A DNA stretch of 64,000 nt from Haliotis asinina (Eukaryota > Mollusca > Gastropoda > Lepetellida > Haliotidae): contig NC_090291.1 of the NCBI RefSeq assembly GCF_037392515.1, forward strand, positions 2,196,501-2,260,500. Direction: 5' to 3'. Below the pieces are notes generated by a model. That model was given only the letters and a program-made list of their open reading frames with translations. It did no database searches and was not told where the DNA came from. Positions within the stretch are counted from its first letter, which is position 1; each line of letters begins with the position of its first letter. Positions 35,278 to 46,055 of this stretch are shown here, piece by piece. Made by a program: the position numbers and the translations under genes.

Positions 35278-37425
35278 TGGTCGACATTGTTTACTTGATG
35301 TTTTATTCACGTGTGAGTAAAACACTAAAACGTTGATACCTGTTTTATGACTTGTGTTGGTTCACTGTTGCTGTGGCATTGAGGCTAGTAGGAATCACTA
35401 TCAACCAGCACTTCCTCAGTCGCGTTACAGGCAACAACGTCCATCTTACGCTCATCATTTGCAAATTACGTAGAGACGGTATTTAAGATGTGGATGGTTT
35501 CTATTACCGTTGTGGAGGCGCGGCACCACGTACGACAACACTACGAACTGAGAAACATCGTTATCCACTTCATTACAATGGGTAAAAAACAAGTCCCGGT
35601 TTACTCGACCTACTCAGCTGATGAGAAAATCTGAGAAAATACCAAGCACGCAAAACATCCCAACTGTTTTACCGTAAGTCGATTACGCTTTCATTTCTTT
35701 TGTTGGATCCTCACGCACGTATTTTAATGAACAGGCGAAGTGAAGGTCTCGCCAGTCTAACTCGCACCTGTCTGTTGAGCACTGCTACAGGCAACGTATA
35801 CCGTGACTCCTCGTAATAACATGGCGTAATGCCGCAGACCGCCTTGGGCGTTGTACATTTTGCTCCGCGTTATTCGCGCATAGCTAAATGACGTTAATCG
35901 TCCTGGAATAGGAATTTTACTGCACTCTGCTGGCGGCCCGGAAAGATTTTCCTATAACTTCATACAGTGCAAATGCTGATACGTCATTGAGAAAAGGGGC
36001 TGTTCATTTTGTGATTTTACAATTCACATTTAATTGTAATTTTATTGAATTTTTATGATCACAAAGTAGAACGAATATTGTTCATGTTGGATGAAATGTG
36101 AACCAAAACAAAACCAAGGCACACGCACACACATGCACGCACGCACACGCACACGCACACGCACACACACTGGCAGGTAGGTTTCAGCTCTTGCCTACAT
36201 GGACATGGACAAACAGTTTATTCAACGTCCTTTCATTTCATTTTAATCTCAGTCTTGATATTGTTCTCACTTCAAGGCTCAAATACATTACAGCTGTTGA
36301 ACCTTTGCAGTACGTTTTGATAACTCTTCACCCATCCTAGAGCATGAATAGCAAAAACTAACAATAACATATATGTGGCTTGAAGATCCGGCTTAGATTT
36401 ACCGCCATAATTGTACTTCTTTCAGATGATATAATTGAACTGAAAAGGATTTACGATTCTATTAAATGGTAATAAAAATAGACCGCGTTCCCAGCCCAGG
36501 ACATCAACTACATCTTACATGGGCCATCATCTATACAATTATGTGCGTCTCGGAACGAGATATAGCTATAGTTTTTCATGTATGAAAAGACATGATTGTG
36601 TAGTGACAGTACCATGCATGTTGCCTATAGCGGTGTCCCAGTGACCTCGGTTACATCCTCGATTGTCAGGTGTCTGCTAGAGCAAGACGTAGCTAATACC
36701 GCGATTCCCGGAACACACTGCAACTGCCAATCAGGGAATTCCTGCTAGGCTAAGCACATTTGAAACCAGCCGTGCAAGAAAGTGAATGATTTTGAGGAAT
36801 TTCAACCTCATGATTATCTTGGTCGACGAGCAACGCCAAAAATGCATTGTCGACATACCTGTTTGAACACGCAAAGTTTGATTCGACTCGGACGTTTTTT
36901 CGATTGAACACGTGATTTGAACTGAATCCCAGAGACAAAATCGCGTTATACAGATATCCTTTAATACAATCGCTTAACGTGTGACCTTCACCACATAACG
37001 TCAGAGTTGAAAATGGCCCCGTACAACCTATGCTGGACATGTGAAGCGACGTCACTGGTCAAATAGAGCCACTCACCTCAAACTGTGATACATCCACGAG
37101 GATGCCATCGAGGCTCCTCTGGGGAGGGTATACCAAACCCTATTTCCGGTTTTCAAAAGCACTGATACCTTTGATTCGTTAAGTTCTTGTTAGAATCACT
37201 TGTACAGTAATAGATTAAATATTGTGCTAAGAGCCCTAGACAATATATGCCGTTATGCCAGTTTTCTTTTTGCGTTAGAAACCCCTGTGGTTGGAAGATC
37301 GTTTTCTCAGGATCAAGGATCAAATCACAATCTGTAAATTTCAGACACTTTTCCCGAGAACACCCCAAACCCTCCGCAAAATGGCGTGGTCAGAATCCAC
37401 ACCCATCTTGACTTTGGGATTTCTT
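35278..37425. other. Intron sequence, one microsatellite
   Basis: Only the CACACG repeat at 36119 is recognisable. An ORF at 36750-37055 (minus) has no family resemblance that I can name. Confidence 0.35.
36119..36172. repeat. (CACACG)n microsatellite
   Basis: Impure CA/CG alternation, same motif type as the one at 11073. Confidence 0.92.
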
Positions 37426-37438
37426 TCCTCATTAGGTG

Positions 37439-37702
37439 ACCCGTGAAGTTCCCGGGGTAGAATAGGCCTTCAGCAACCCATACTTGTCATAAAAGGCGAC
37501 TATGCTTGTCGTAAGAGGCGACCAACGGCATCGGGTGGTCAGGCTCGCTGATTTGGTTGACACATGTCATCGGTTCCCAATTGCGCAGATCGGTGCTCAT
37601 GTTGTTGATCACTAGATTGTCTGGTCCAGACTCGATTATTTACAGACCGCCACCATATAACTGGAATATTGCTGAGTGCGGCGTAAAACTCCACTCATTC
37701 AC
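37439..37702 (+). repeat. SINE family A, full length with 13-bp target-site duplication
   Basis: Perfect direct repeats TCCTCATTAGGTG flank it (37426-37438 and 37703-37715). The element reads ACCCGTGAAG ... GCGGCGTAAAACTCCACTCA, which fixes head-to-tail polarity for the family. Confidence 0.96.
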
Positions 37703-38218
37703 TCCTCATTAGGTGTTCCTGCATTACCCTTATATCACTTTAAAAAAAGGTGTAAATTCCATAAAATTCACTCAATAATTAAAAGGAAATGTTTCACTTT
37801 CGTGTTAATTAACGTTACTAATCAAGAAGCTTTCCATTGATATTTTCATAAATAAACATAGAATTTTGAGGTTCGCGTTCCCTTAATAATCCATCAGGGT
37901 TGTATGTATATTTGGGGACGCCATTCTTCAATCACAGTAGGTCAAATGTCAGATATTAAGATGCAGCTGTTGTCAGTGAAGCACGTATGTAAATACCTGG
38001 TCGCCATCATGATACCTGCGCGTGTCTCTGTGTCGGACAGGAAGGGGGATTGTCGCATGGGTGTTAATACCCCCCACGTACACAACACCTGACCAATACA
38101 TCCAGGTGAAATACCGGGGCTTGATGTGTAATTACCTACGAGGTGACACTCCATACCCCATTAGCCGGGTTTGATGCGTGTCTGTTTCACTCTCTAAACC
38201 GAAGGCACCTTATACGAG

Positions 38219-38373
38219 AAGAGGTGATGGGGTAAGCCCTCGCTCGTCACGCCGCAGACCCTTGTTCGATTCCTCCCATGGGTACATTGCTCGGAGACCA
38301 TTTCTGGTGTGTCCCGTCGTGATATTTGCTGGAATATACCTAAAAAGTGGTGGAAAACCAAACTCATTCGCTT
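38219..38373 (+). repeat. SINE family B, shortened head
   Basis: The A-box region is partly deleted (GGGGTAAGCCCTCGCTCG), B box TTGTTCGATTCC kept, tail diverged (AAGTGGTGGAAAACC). Confidence 0.8.
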
Positions 38374-38664
38374 ACGGTGAGAACGCTGACCCCTTAAAGT
38401 CCATCACTATCCGGTCTGTGGGTCCAGCCGGGACGACTACAGGGATCATCTGGTTAATCTGTGTTTGAAATTTGAACAGATACCCCAATATAAATGAGAA
38501 AGAAAATAATACTTACGTGATTAAGGTTCTGCAAAAGGCTCTGGTTGATAACTTCGCTTACAAGATAGGTTATGGCTTCAATATCTAAGTTAATAAAACA
38601 GGCATCAACGTTTTAGTGTTTTACTATCAAACGAGAATAAACCATTAAGTAAACATTGCCGTAC

Positions 38665-38771
38665 AGAATCCGTGAACGTCCGTGTCAGAATTGGTTTTTA
38701 GCAACCTATGTTTGTCGTAAGAGGCGACTGACGGTATCGGGGGAGGGGCAGGCTCACTGATGTGGCTGACC
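38665..38771 (+). repeat. SINE family A head fragment
   Basis: CCGTGAACGTCCGTGTCAGA through GTAAGAGGCGACTGACGG. It breaks off where a duplicated 100-bp segment begins. Confidence 0.7.
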
Positions 38772-38869
38772 GGTTGTTTGGTCTATACACAAACACCATC
38801 TGGAAGCAATTCCCTAGAACATACTCATCCAGTTTGATCTGCTTTCAATATCGACTTCATAAAGTGCAA
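38772..38869. repeat. Direct repeat copy 1 (partner at 39811)
   Basis: About 98 bp sharing CACAAACACCATCTGGA, TCCAGTTTGATCTGCTTTC and ATATCGACTT with 39811-39910 at roughly 85-90 percent identity by eye. Confidence 0.9.
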
Positions 38870-39093
38870 GCTATATGACGGCGGTCTGTAAATAATCAAG
38901 TCTGGACCAGACAGTCTAGTGATTAACAGCATGAGCATCGATCTGCGCAAATGGGAACCGATGACATGTGTGAACCAAATTAACGAGCCTGACCACCCGA
39001 TCCCGTTAGTCGCCTCTTACAACAAGCATAGTCGCCTTTTTTGGCAAGCATGGTTTGCTGAAGGCCTATTCTACCTCGGACCTTCACGGGTCT
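38870..39093 (-). repeat. SINE family A lacking its tail
   Basis: Starts abruptly in GCTATATGACGGCGGTC and runs to CGGACCTTCACGGGTC. Confidence 0.85.
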
Positions 39094-39810
39094 AGTACAG
39101 GTCTAACATCCGGGGACGAAACCCAATGTATGTCTACATCCGGGGGCATAAGTGTAACGTGTGGCGCATACGTTCTCATTCAATGACTATCATCAAATTT
39201 CAGTACGCAGTGTAAACAAACGTAATAGTCGCAGAAGGTAACGTGGTCCAGATGTATGGTCACAGGGAACGGTTCAATTACCTTATGAAAAAATAACGTT
39301 TAACGGATGGTTTGTTAAGAACCAACGTCCAGTGCAATGTACCGTGAACATCCGATTTTTCCGAATACAAATTGGTTTCACTGACACCTATTTCAAACTG
39401 TGACAAAAAGGGACTTCAGGCGCGAGTAAGAAGTGGAGGTCGATCGGGTTAACTGAATCTCAAGCCGAAAAAACAAATGGACGCAATTTTCAACATGCTC
39501 GTACACTGTTGGCCGCAGTGATAAGTCCACACATTCACGGACAAGTGTTGTCCAGTCGTTTCCATTAAAGTCACCAAAGAACGCGTTTGCGGATCTGTTC
39601 AAGAAGTCGTTTGTTTCTTTTGTCTTCACATTATACAGCTGAACTCGTTTTACCTTCTCGGCACAAAGCCACGTGAAACTCGACCACTGTGTTATTCGCC
39701 GACAACAAAACATGCTTCTAAAGTGACAATATCATTTTGTCGTTGAGACACACAACAAAGGTAAAGCTATGGATCGACAGATATTTTCATTACTGCCGAG
39801 ACAGGGATAC

Positions 39811-39910
39811 ACGTTGTTTGGTTTGCACACAAACACCATCTGGAGGCAATTCCCCAAAACATACTCCTCCAGTTTGATCTGCTTTCAATATCGACTTAAT
39901 AGAGTGCAAG
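39811..39910. repeat. Direct repeat copy 2 (partner at 38772)
   Basis: See the copy at 38772. No repeat-family sequence adjoins this copy, so it may be the parental locus. Confidence 0.9.
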
Positions 39911-39967
39911 GCCGTTAACAGAAGGCTAGGAATGCAACTCCGTTCTCAAACAGGTAGTGAAACTATG

Positions 39968-40092
39968 CAGGAACGCTGGTTACATGTATTTGTGGTTGTA
40001 TGGGTAGAATCCGCGAGACCCATTCTTGGAGTTCCCCCAACGTGCTACTGATGGAATTTTGTTAAAATGTCGGATAAAATTCACTCAGTCTG
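39968..40092 (+). repeat. Diverged SINE family B relic
   Basis: GGTAGAATCCGCGAGACCC, TTGGAGTTCCCCCAACGTG and TAAAATTCACTCAGTC follow the order of the family but with many changes. Confidence 0.4.
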
Positions 40093-41402
40093 GTGTACAG
40101 ACGATGGTAATGCCTCACCATGAGCTATTGTTAAGCTATTCGTGACCAGGGTCTTGAAAACGGATCGTGCGAACTTTGAGTCGCCAAATTAAACACTAGT
40201 AGATCCACCAACAAAGGTTCGGTGAAGGTTGAGAATGATATGGAGGGGTGGGCATCCGCTGCATATCAGTCCCTGAATCTGGACATGCTTATCACTAAGG
40301 TTGAGGACCCCAACATCAGTCATCATAGCCACCTCTCTCCTATTCCCCATCCCACCCAATTATTACGACTGGTCGTGTATATCATCTGTTTCACTGCGTC
40401 CGTAGATCAGCCTCCAGCCCGAGTTCTCAACATCAGCTGAAGGTGCCCCAGGGGCATCTGATTTCCACCAACGAAGACCGGGTTAATTACTGGAGTACTG
40501 GACAATGGTCACTCGGCCACTCTACCCACCTTCCCTCCCCAGCCATGCGTGGAGCGTGCCCATCCATCTCATCCCAAGGAAACCATCTCAAGGTCATGCC
40601 AAGGTTACGGACTTAATGACAAAGCTGCACGATCATTTTCCTTGGTGAATAAACACGGGTTATATTTCAAGCAGTGAAAGAAACCATTCGTCAGGGGGAT
40701 AGCATCATCAATTTTCGCTTTATGCTGATGTTTCACAGGGTGAGAGTGGAAACATGACACCCGTCAAGCAGTCCAACGAAACATGGATCACAGTTTTCGC
40801 ACACGTCAAGCTCCCATTATGCGGCTCCCCAAGCCTCCTACTTCAAACGGGGCAGATTTCTTAAGCTGTTAAATGAACCGAAACACGGACACCCGTCCCC
40901 TTTGATATCCGCAGGGACAGAAAAAAATGACAATGGCTAATCTGAATGGCGATTTATCGGCTGTTGCCTCCCACGGAGTAGCACAAGGAACTATATAAGC
41001 TGGCTGACATCATGTTGAGCTCCACAGACAAGGGCACTCTCTATACCAGCAGCTGGTATTGGCGATACCAATCCTACCCCTGAAGCTCGCTCCACATCTC
41101 ATTGTGATACCGTCTTCTCCGTTGCCACGTCCAACACTGGAATACTGTAGTCTGTAGTCTTGCAATCTCTGAACCATATTATCTTCACTGCCGATCAAAC
41201 ATTTCTGTGCAGCAAAAGCCTTAACACGAAGCTAGTCTAGGTTTTCCTCGGACTAACTTGTCTGAACACCGTTTCAGATCGAAGTTTTTTGTTTCTCTTA
41301 CAATTATACATTTCTGCAGATAAAGCGCTGCTGACAAAACCGCAGTTGTTGTGATTATACAAGTATGTGATTATGGTAATGTCAACATGCCAATACGTGA
41401 TG
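40093..41402. other. Intron sequence with a TATA-like promoter motif
   Basis: Nothing recognised except the TATA-box candidate at 40992. Confidence 0.35.
40985..41030 (+). promoter_or_regulatory. TATA-box promoter candidate
   Basis: CTATATAAGCTGG (TATATAA at 40992-40998) is a near-perfect TATA box. A start site would fall near 41020-41030. It lies inside intron 1 of the beta-lactamase-like gene, 5 kb before the main exon, so it could drive an alternative first exon. No signal-peptide ORF follows directly. Confidence 0.3.
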
Positions 41403-41407
41403 TACCT

Positions 41408-41530
41408 TGGTTGTGCAACTGCGTGGATCGATGTTCATGCTGTTGATCACTGGATTCTCATTCTGACTAAACATTTTACAGACCGCTCCATATAGTTTGA
41501 ATATTGTTGAGTGCAGCTTTAAACAACAAA
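41408..41530 (+). repeat. SINE family A, 3' half
   Basis: GATCGATGTTCATGCTGTTG through GTTGAGTGCAGCTTTAAACA. The head is missing. Confidence 0.75.
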
Positions 41531-42247
41531 CTTTGGCTGTATTTTGTCATATAGTGGATTAATCCTCGTAAAATATGGTCCAAACCTGGAGCTGAACCGA
41601 TAGTCTGTCAGGTAACAAGCCACCAAGGCTTCCTTAAGTGAAAGTCCCGTTACAGTACCGTTGAGCGTTATCTTTCACCAACAGCTACAGACACAAACTA
41701 CCTTAACGCCGACATTACGCGCCAACGATACAAGCCCTGTTGTGTAAAACTGAAATCATGATCACATGCACGCCGATTACAATAAAAGTTATGCAGTGAA
41801 TATGTAATCTCAGCTACAGGGAACATTTTTCACCGAATCGCGATATGTCACTTTTTCAGTCATGAGAATATCTGGCGCTGCAGTTGATATGGCAGTCATC
41901 CCAATATCTTATTCAGCTACTTCGGTTACACTACATCGATGAGATGAGAAAAACCTCCAATATTCACTGCTCATAGTGGGTCATAGTTCATAATTTCGCA
42001 CATATACTGAAGGCAATAAATAACGGAACAAAGCACCTCCTGTGGTATTCTAACAGCAGACTAGCCTTGATCGTTTACCTCATAGGTCAAGTCATCACTC
42101 CCGGCTGTTGTACACGTTTAATCGTATTTGTCCTATTTAGTAGGATCAAGTTCAATCCCCCGACCGCGTCTTACGCTGAAGTATGCGTGTGTTACTATGA
42201 TGAAATGTCACTACCCTTGTCGCACACCCCGTTCATATGACGAGAAC
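41531..42247. other. Intron sequence, nothing recognised
   Basis: No exon or repeat family seen. Confidence 0.35.
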
Positions 42248-42480
42248 GCAGATCCCTTCCTTAACAGACCTACGGCGACGTTGCAGATCCCTTGCTTAAC
42301 AGACCTACGGCGACGTTGCAGATCCCTTGCTTAACTTAACAGACCTACGGCGATGATGGCAACTCATATACTAATACTTAGTGACAACGATCGCAACTCC
42401 AATACTTAACAGACTTACGACGACGTTGCAGATCCAATACTCATAAGACTTACGTCAATCGCAGCCCACGTACTTAATAC
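42248..42480. repeat. 35-bp tandem repeat decaying to the right
   Basis: GCAGATCCCTTNCTTAACAG units start at 42248, 42283 and 42318; further imperfect CTTAACAGACTTACG.CGA units continue to about 42480. Confidence 0.85.
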
Positions 42481-43777
42481 AGACTTTAACAGGGCCTGGG
42501 ACAGGACGGTGCCGAAGTGAGGTTTCAAAGCTAGTTTCATGCTGGCAGTGCGATTTGTGACTGGGATTATACCTGCCATGTAGTGCTGGGCGCGGGGTTG
42601 TTGTTTCCCGAGGGGGCACCTGTCATTTAATACACGGACAACACAAGACTTAACTGCACGGCCATGTGGAATCGGATTCCTGGTTACTCCTTAGTGCTGG
42701 GTACGGGTGAAAGTGCGCCATCTAGCGGCAGTAATTACTTGACACGGGTAACATTAAGGTACTTTCATGCATATGATAGTAATTACATATGTTGTAATAA
42801 GATGAACTCTAAAATGGTCAAGTGCTCTGCACCCTTTATTCGATGAAAAGAAGAGTGACGTTTTTTGTCGCTTGAGTGGGGGTGGTTTTACACTGCCTTA
42901 AACAATAGTCAAGTAATACTTGGGCGGAGGGAATTCGCGAGTTATCTAACACAAAAGTTTAGCTGTCGTTTCCTCAAGCATCTGACATTCCACGAGTGTT
43001 ATCACATGAAAGTTCAGAGATTCTGAAATATATCAGATAAGACAAATGCCCGTGGCAGATGAACTGTTTTCACAGTTGCAACAGTTAGTCCTCCACCAGA
43101 TGCAGACAAGTCTCGGTGGCGACCAATAACAGATTTCTATTCCCCTCGCGATGTTACAGCACGTTGAATGGTGTTTACCGAACTACTAGCAACCTTGCAC
43201 GCCAGGCCCCGGGGGTCTTGAGGCGAACAATACCTCCACTGTTAGTCTACAACCAGCTTGTGGTGTGATGATAGTCTTGCCCCAGTAGCTGGACCAAGAA
43301 CAGGCTTCATCAATGTCAGATTACAGCTTACCGACTCGAGATCCCAACTCCCCAGGGATCACTCCATCAGGAAACATCCATTCAGACAAAACTATTTTAG
43401 GAACAAGACTCGTCAGGTTCGGGAGAACTCTTATCCGTATCCCAGGTGTTGGACAGGCTCCGCTAATAAGTAAGCCGAAAGAACAAATACGGTTTAGTTG
43501 TAGGTGATGCAGGTTCAAGATCGCATTACGTGAAATGTGGATCAAAGGTCTTCTTTGTAGGATCAGTGTTGACTGGATGGCGCTATTTCTATGTTGATCA
43601 ATCGGTATCAGATGGGAAAAGCCTGAAGAAAGTACACACAGTCTTCAGGACATTTAATGTCTGCTCGAAGCAAGTGAAACTGGCACTGACCGCAATGCGT
43701 TCATAACAACCGATGTACAGATTCATACTGATCAAATATAAGGCGCCTTTAGGAGCATGTTCATCCACCTTCACAGG
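42481..43777. other. Intron sequence, nothing recognised
   Basis: Two overlapping ORFs near 43258-43507 have no splice context or family similarity that I can name. Confidence 0.35.
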
Positions 43778-43896
43778 TGGGATTCGATGACAAATGTCAA
43801 CCAACCAGCGCGCCTGACCACCCGATCCCGTTAGTTGCCTTCTGGCTACAAGCATGAGTTGCTGAAGACCAATTCTATCACGTATCTTCACAGGTG
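43778..43896 (-). repeat. SINE family A head half
   Basis: GATGACAAATGTCAACCAACC, GCCTGACCACCCGATCCCG and CGTATCTTCACAGGT. The tail half is missing. Confidence 0.8.
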
Positions 43897-45132
43897 TCTA
43901 CAAAAGAGGACCAGGCGAGTTCAGTCTGTTTTCAGCTTTTGAAGTCGGTGGGTTCTGTTGGCAGCCAATTATTTGCCTGTTCAAATTTCAATTACTAACT
44001 TACGACTTTCCGTGTATGATCATGCCATCAACCATCGGTTTGCCTGATCTAGGCTTGATATACAAGCATGTAGCATGTACAATGTTTTATGACAGCCTAT
44101 ATCGTCAAGCGACACTCGGTAACTATGATAGAATACCCACTGTGTCAATCCCGAATCTACCACAATACCCTGGCACCATTCGCCACGTTTCATTACGGAA
44201 GTGACGTCACAACCACCATCACTTTAATCACTTGACACACAATTCATCTCGTGCTTGACAGTAACCTGACGAGAGGTTACGACGTTCTTAATCCGATTCC
44301 GTTTATCCATCCAACACGCGGTACAGGGCATTTTCAAAGCGGAATGTAATACATGGATAAACGAGTACGCAACTGCAAACGTATGCATCAGTGACGTTCA
44401 GTGAGACAACGGACTGTTGCATACGAGCAATTTAAATCGCTGACAAAACACAATCCTTAATCTGAATGTACAGAATCTTTCCAGGGGTCAGCATGAAACG
44501 TCAGGACACACAGAACAGGTGCATCATATACAGAAAGGGGTATCATGTTGATTATTCATGGGGTAATAAAATTAACTAACCGATAACCACAATCTGCATC
44601 CTTGATAGGTTTATGCATTATGCATGCGTCTGTGACTGCATTTACCCGGATATATTCAGCATATTACACATAATGTAACAATATACAAACTGTGTGAAGG
44701 CTTTGCGAAGTGATTTTTTATCAACTTAGCATACATTAGTTGAGTTTAATGAAATCAAACACCAGGGGCCTCAGTGTCAACCGTGGCCACCGGTTAAGCC
44801 ACAAAGTGTCTTTTATTCTCCATAAACCCGAAATAGGAGTCTACTTTAGTCATTATGTAAACTCCGGCAGTTGTGTCACAGGATGCGTGTGGGGGTATTC
44901 AGTTTAATGGGAAGATTTAACAGTTTATACACAACACCGTGCTCAGTCATCCGGAACAAATTAAATCAGCTCAGTTTGATAAACACAGGCGATCCGTTGT
45001 GTAAATGTTGTCCCAGTCGTAAACATCCATCAGTGACAACTTGAAGAGGAATTTACTGGCTTCACTCTAGTATAGCGGCACAGTGTTTGTGTGCGTCAGG
45101 ACCTTGAACTCGCCTTGTCAGCTATGTAAAAT
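43897..45132. other. Intron sequence, nothing recognised
   Basis: No repeat family or exon seen over about 1.2 kb. Confidence 0.35.
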
Positions 45133-45296
45133 GGGGGTGAGTGGGTGATCATGGTTTCATGCCGCTGCTAGCAATATTCCAGCATCACGACGGAGGACAC
45201 CTGATATGGGCTCTAGACGCTGTACACACCCATGTGGCGAATTAAGCCCGGCGTGACAAGCTAACGCTTTAACCACTAAGCTACCCCGCCACCCCA
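45133..45296 (-). repeat. SINE family B, full length
   Basis: GGGTGAGTGGGTGATCATGG tail at left; GGGGTGGCGGGGTAGCTTAG head on the minus strand. B-box complement degraded (GGCGAATTAAGCCC). Confidence 0.88.
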
Positions 45297-45501
45297 TTAA
45301 GAGTGTGCTGACAAATGATGTTCGTTCAACGTTTAAAAAATGAAGGTTCCCAAATATTAGTACAACATCAGGGACAATGTCAGTCTTAGAGATTCTACAA
45401 TATATAGACTTAGTAAAATGAACCTGCCTTTTGATATTCAAACGGGCTAAATTGTGGAAGTTTGTGCTTGAAGGGCAAGTCAGTGTTTGCCTGGTCCAGA
45501 G

Positions 45502-45761
45502 TGAGTGAGTTTAGTTTTACGCCGCACTCAGCAATATTCCAGCTATATGGCGGTCTGTAAATAATCGAGTCTGGACCAGACTATGCAGTGATCAACAGCA
45601 TGAGCATCGATCTGCACAATAGGGAACCGATGACATGTGCCAACCAAGTCAGCCAACCTGACCATCCGATCCCGTTAGTCGTCTCCTACGACAAGCATAG
45701 TTGCCTTTTACGGCAGGCATGGATTGCTGAAAACCTATTCTACCTGGGACCTCCACTGGTC
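45502..45761 (-). repeat. SINE family A, full length with 13-bp target-site duplication
   Basis: Flanked by perfect GCCTGGTCCAGAG (45489-45501 and 45762-45774). It lies 294 bases upstream of the main exon of the beta-lactamase-like gene, antisense to it. Confidence 0.96.
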
Positions 45762-46055
45762 GCCTGGTCCAGAGTCAAGCCAATACCATCGTCATGTAAC
45801 TGTAACTCAACCATTTGGCGTAATTCGAACCTTTGGCATATAGTGTAGTTCAGAGAAGAACGCCTTTGTGGCACTGCAAAACATGCACATGCACATGCAC
45901 ACGACTTGGAGAACGTAAGCATGGACCTAATGGGTTTCTTGTGCATGGGAATTCAGTTCAGGTGCAGATAGATGCTTTGATCCAGACTACATTGAACACG
46001 TCATTCTTCACATATATATATCTTGAGTGACTGACGCACTTGTTTTCTGTTTCAG

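Noticed and set aside
39393-39713. 106-codon minus-strand ORF
   Set aside because: Plausible composition but no recognisable domain, splice context or promoter; cannot be told from chance.
38772-39910. Direct repeats read as LTRs of a small retroelement
   Set aside because: No TG...CA ends, primer-binding site or target duplication, and the interval holds a SINE and no element-type coding sequence.
43258-43545. Three overlapping ORFs of 64-74 codons
   Set aside because: Overlap in different frames and strands without splice sites or known motifs.
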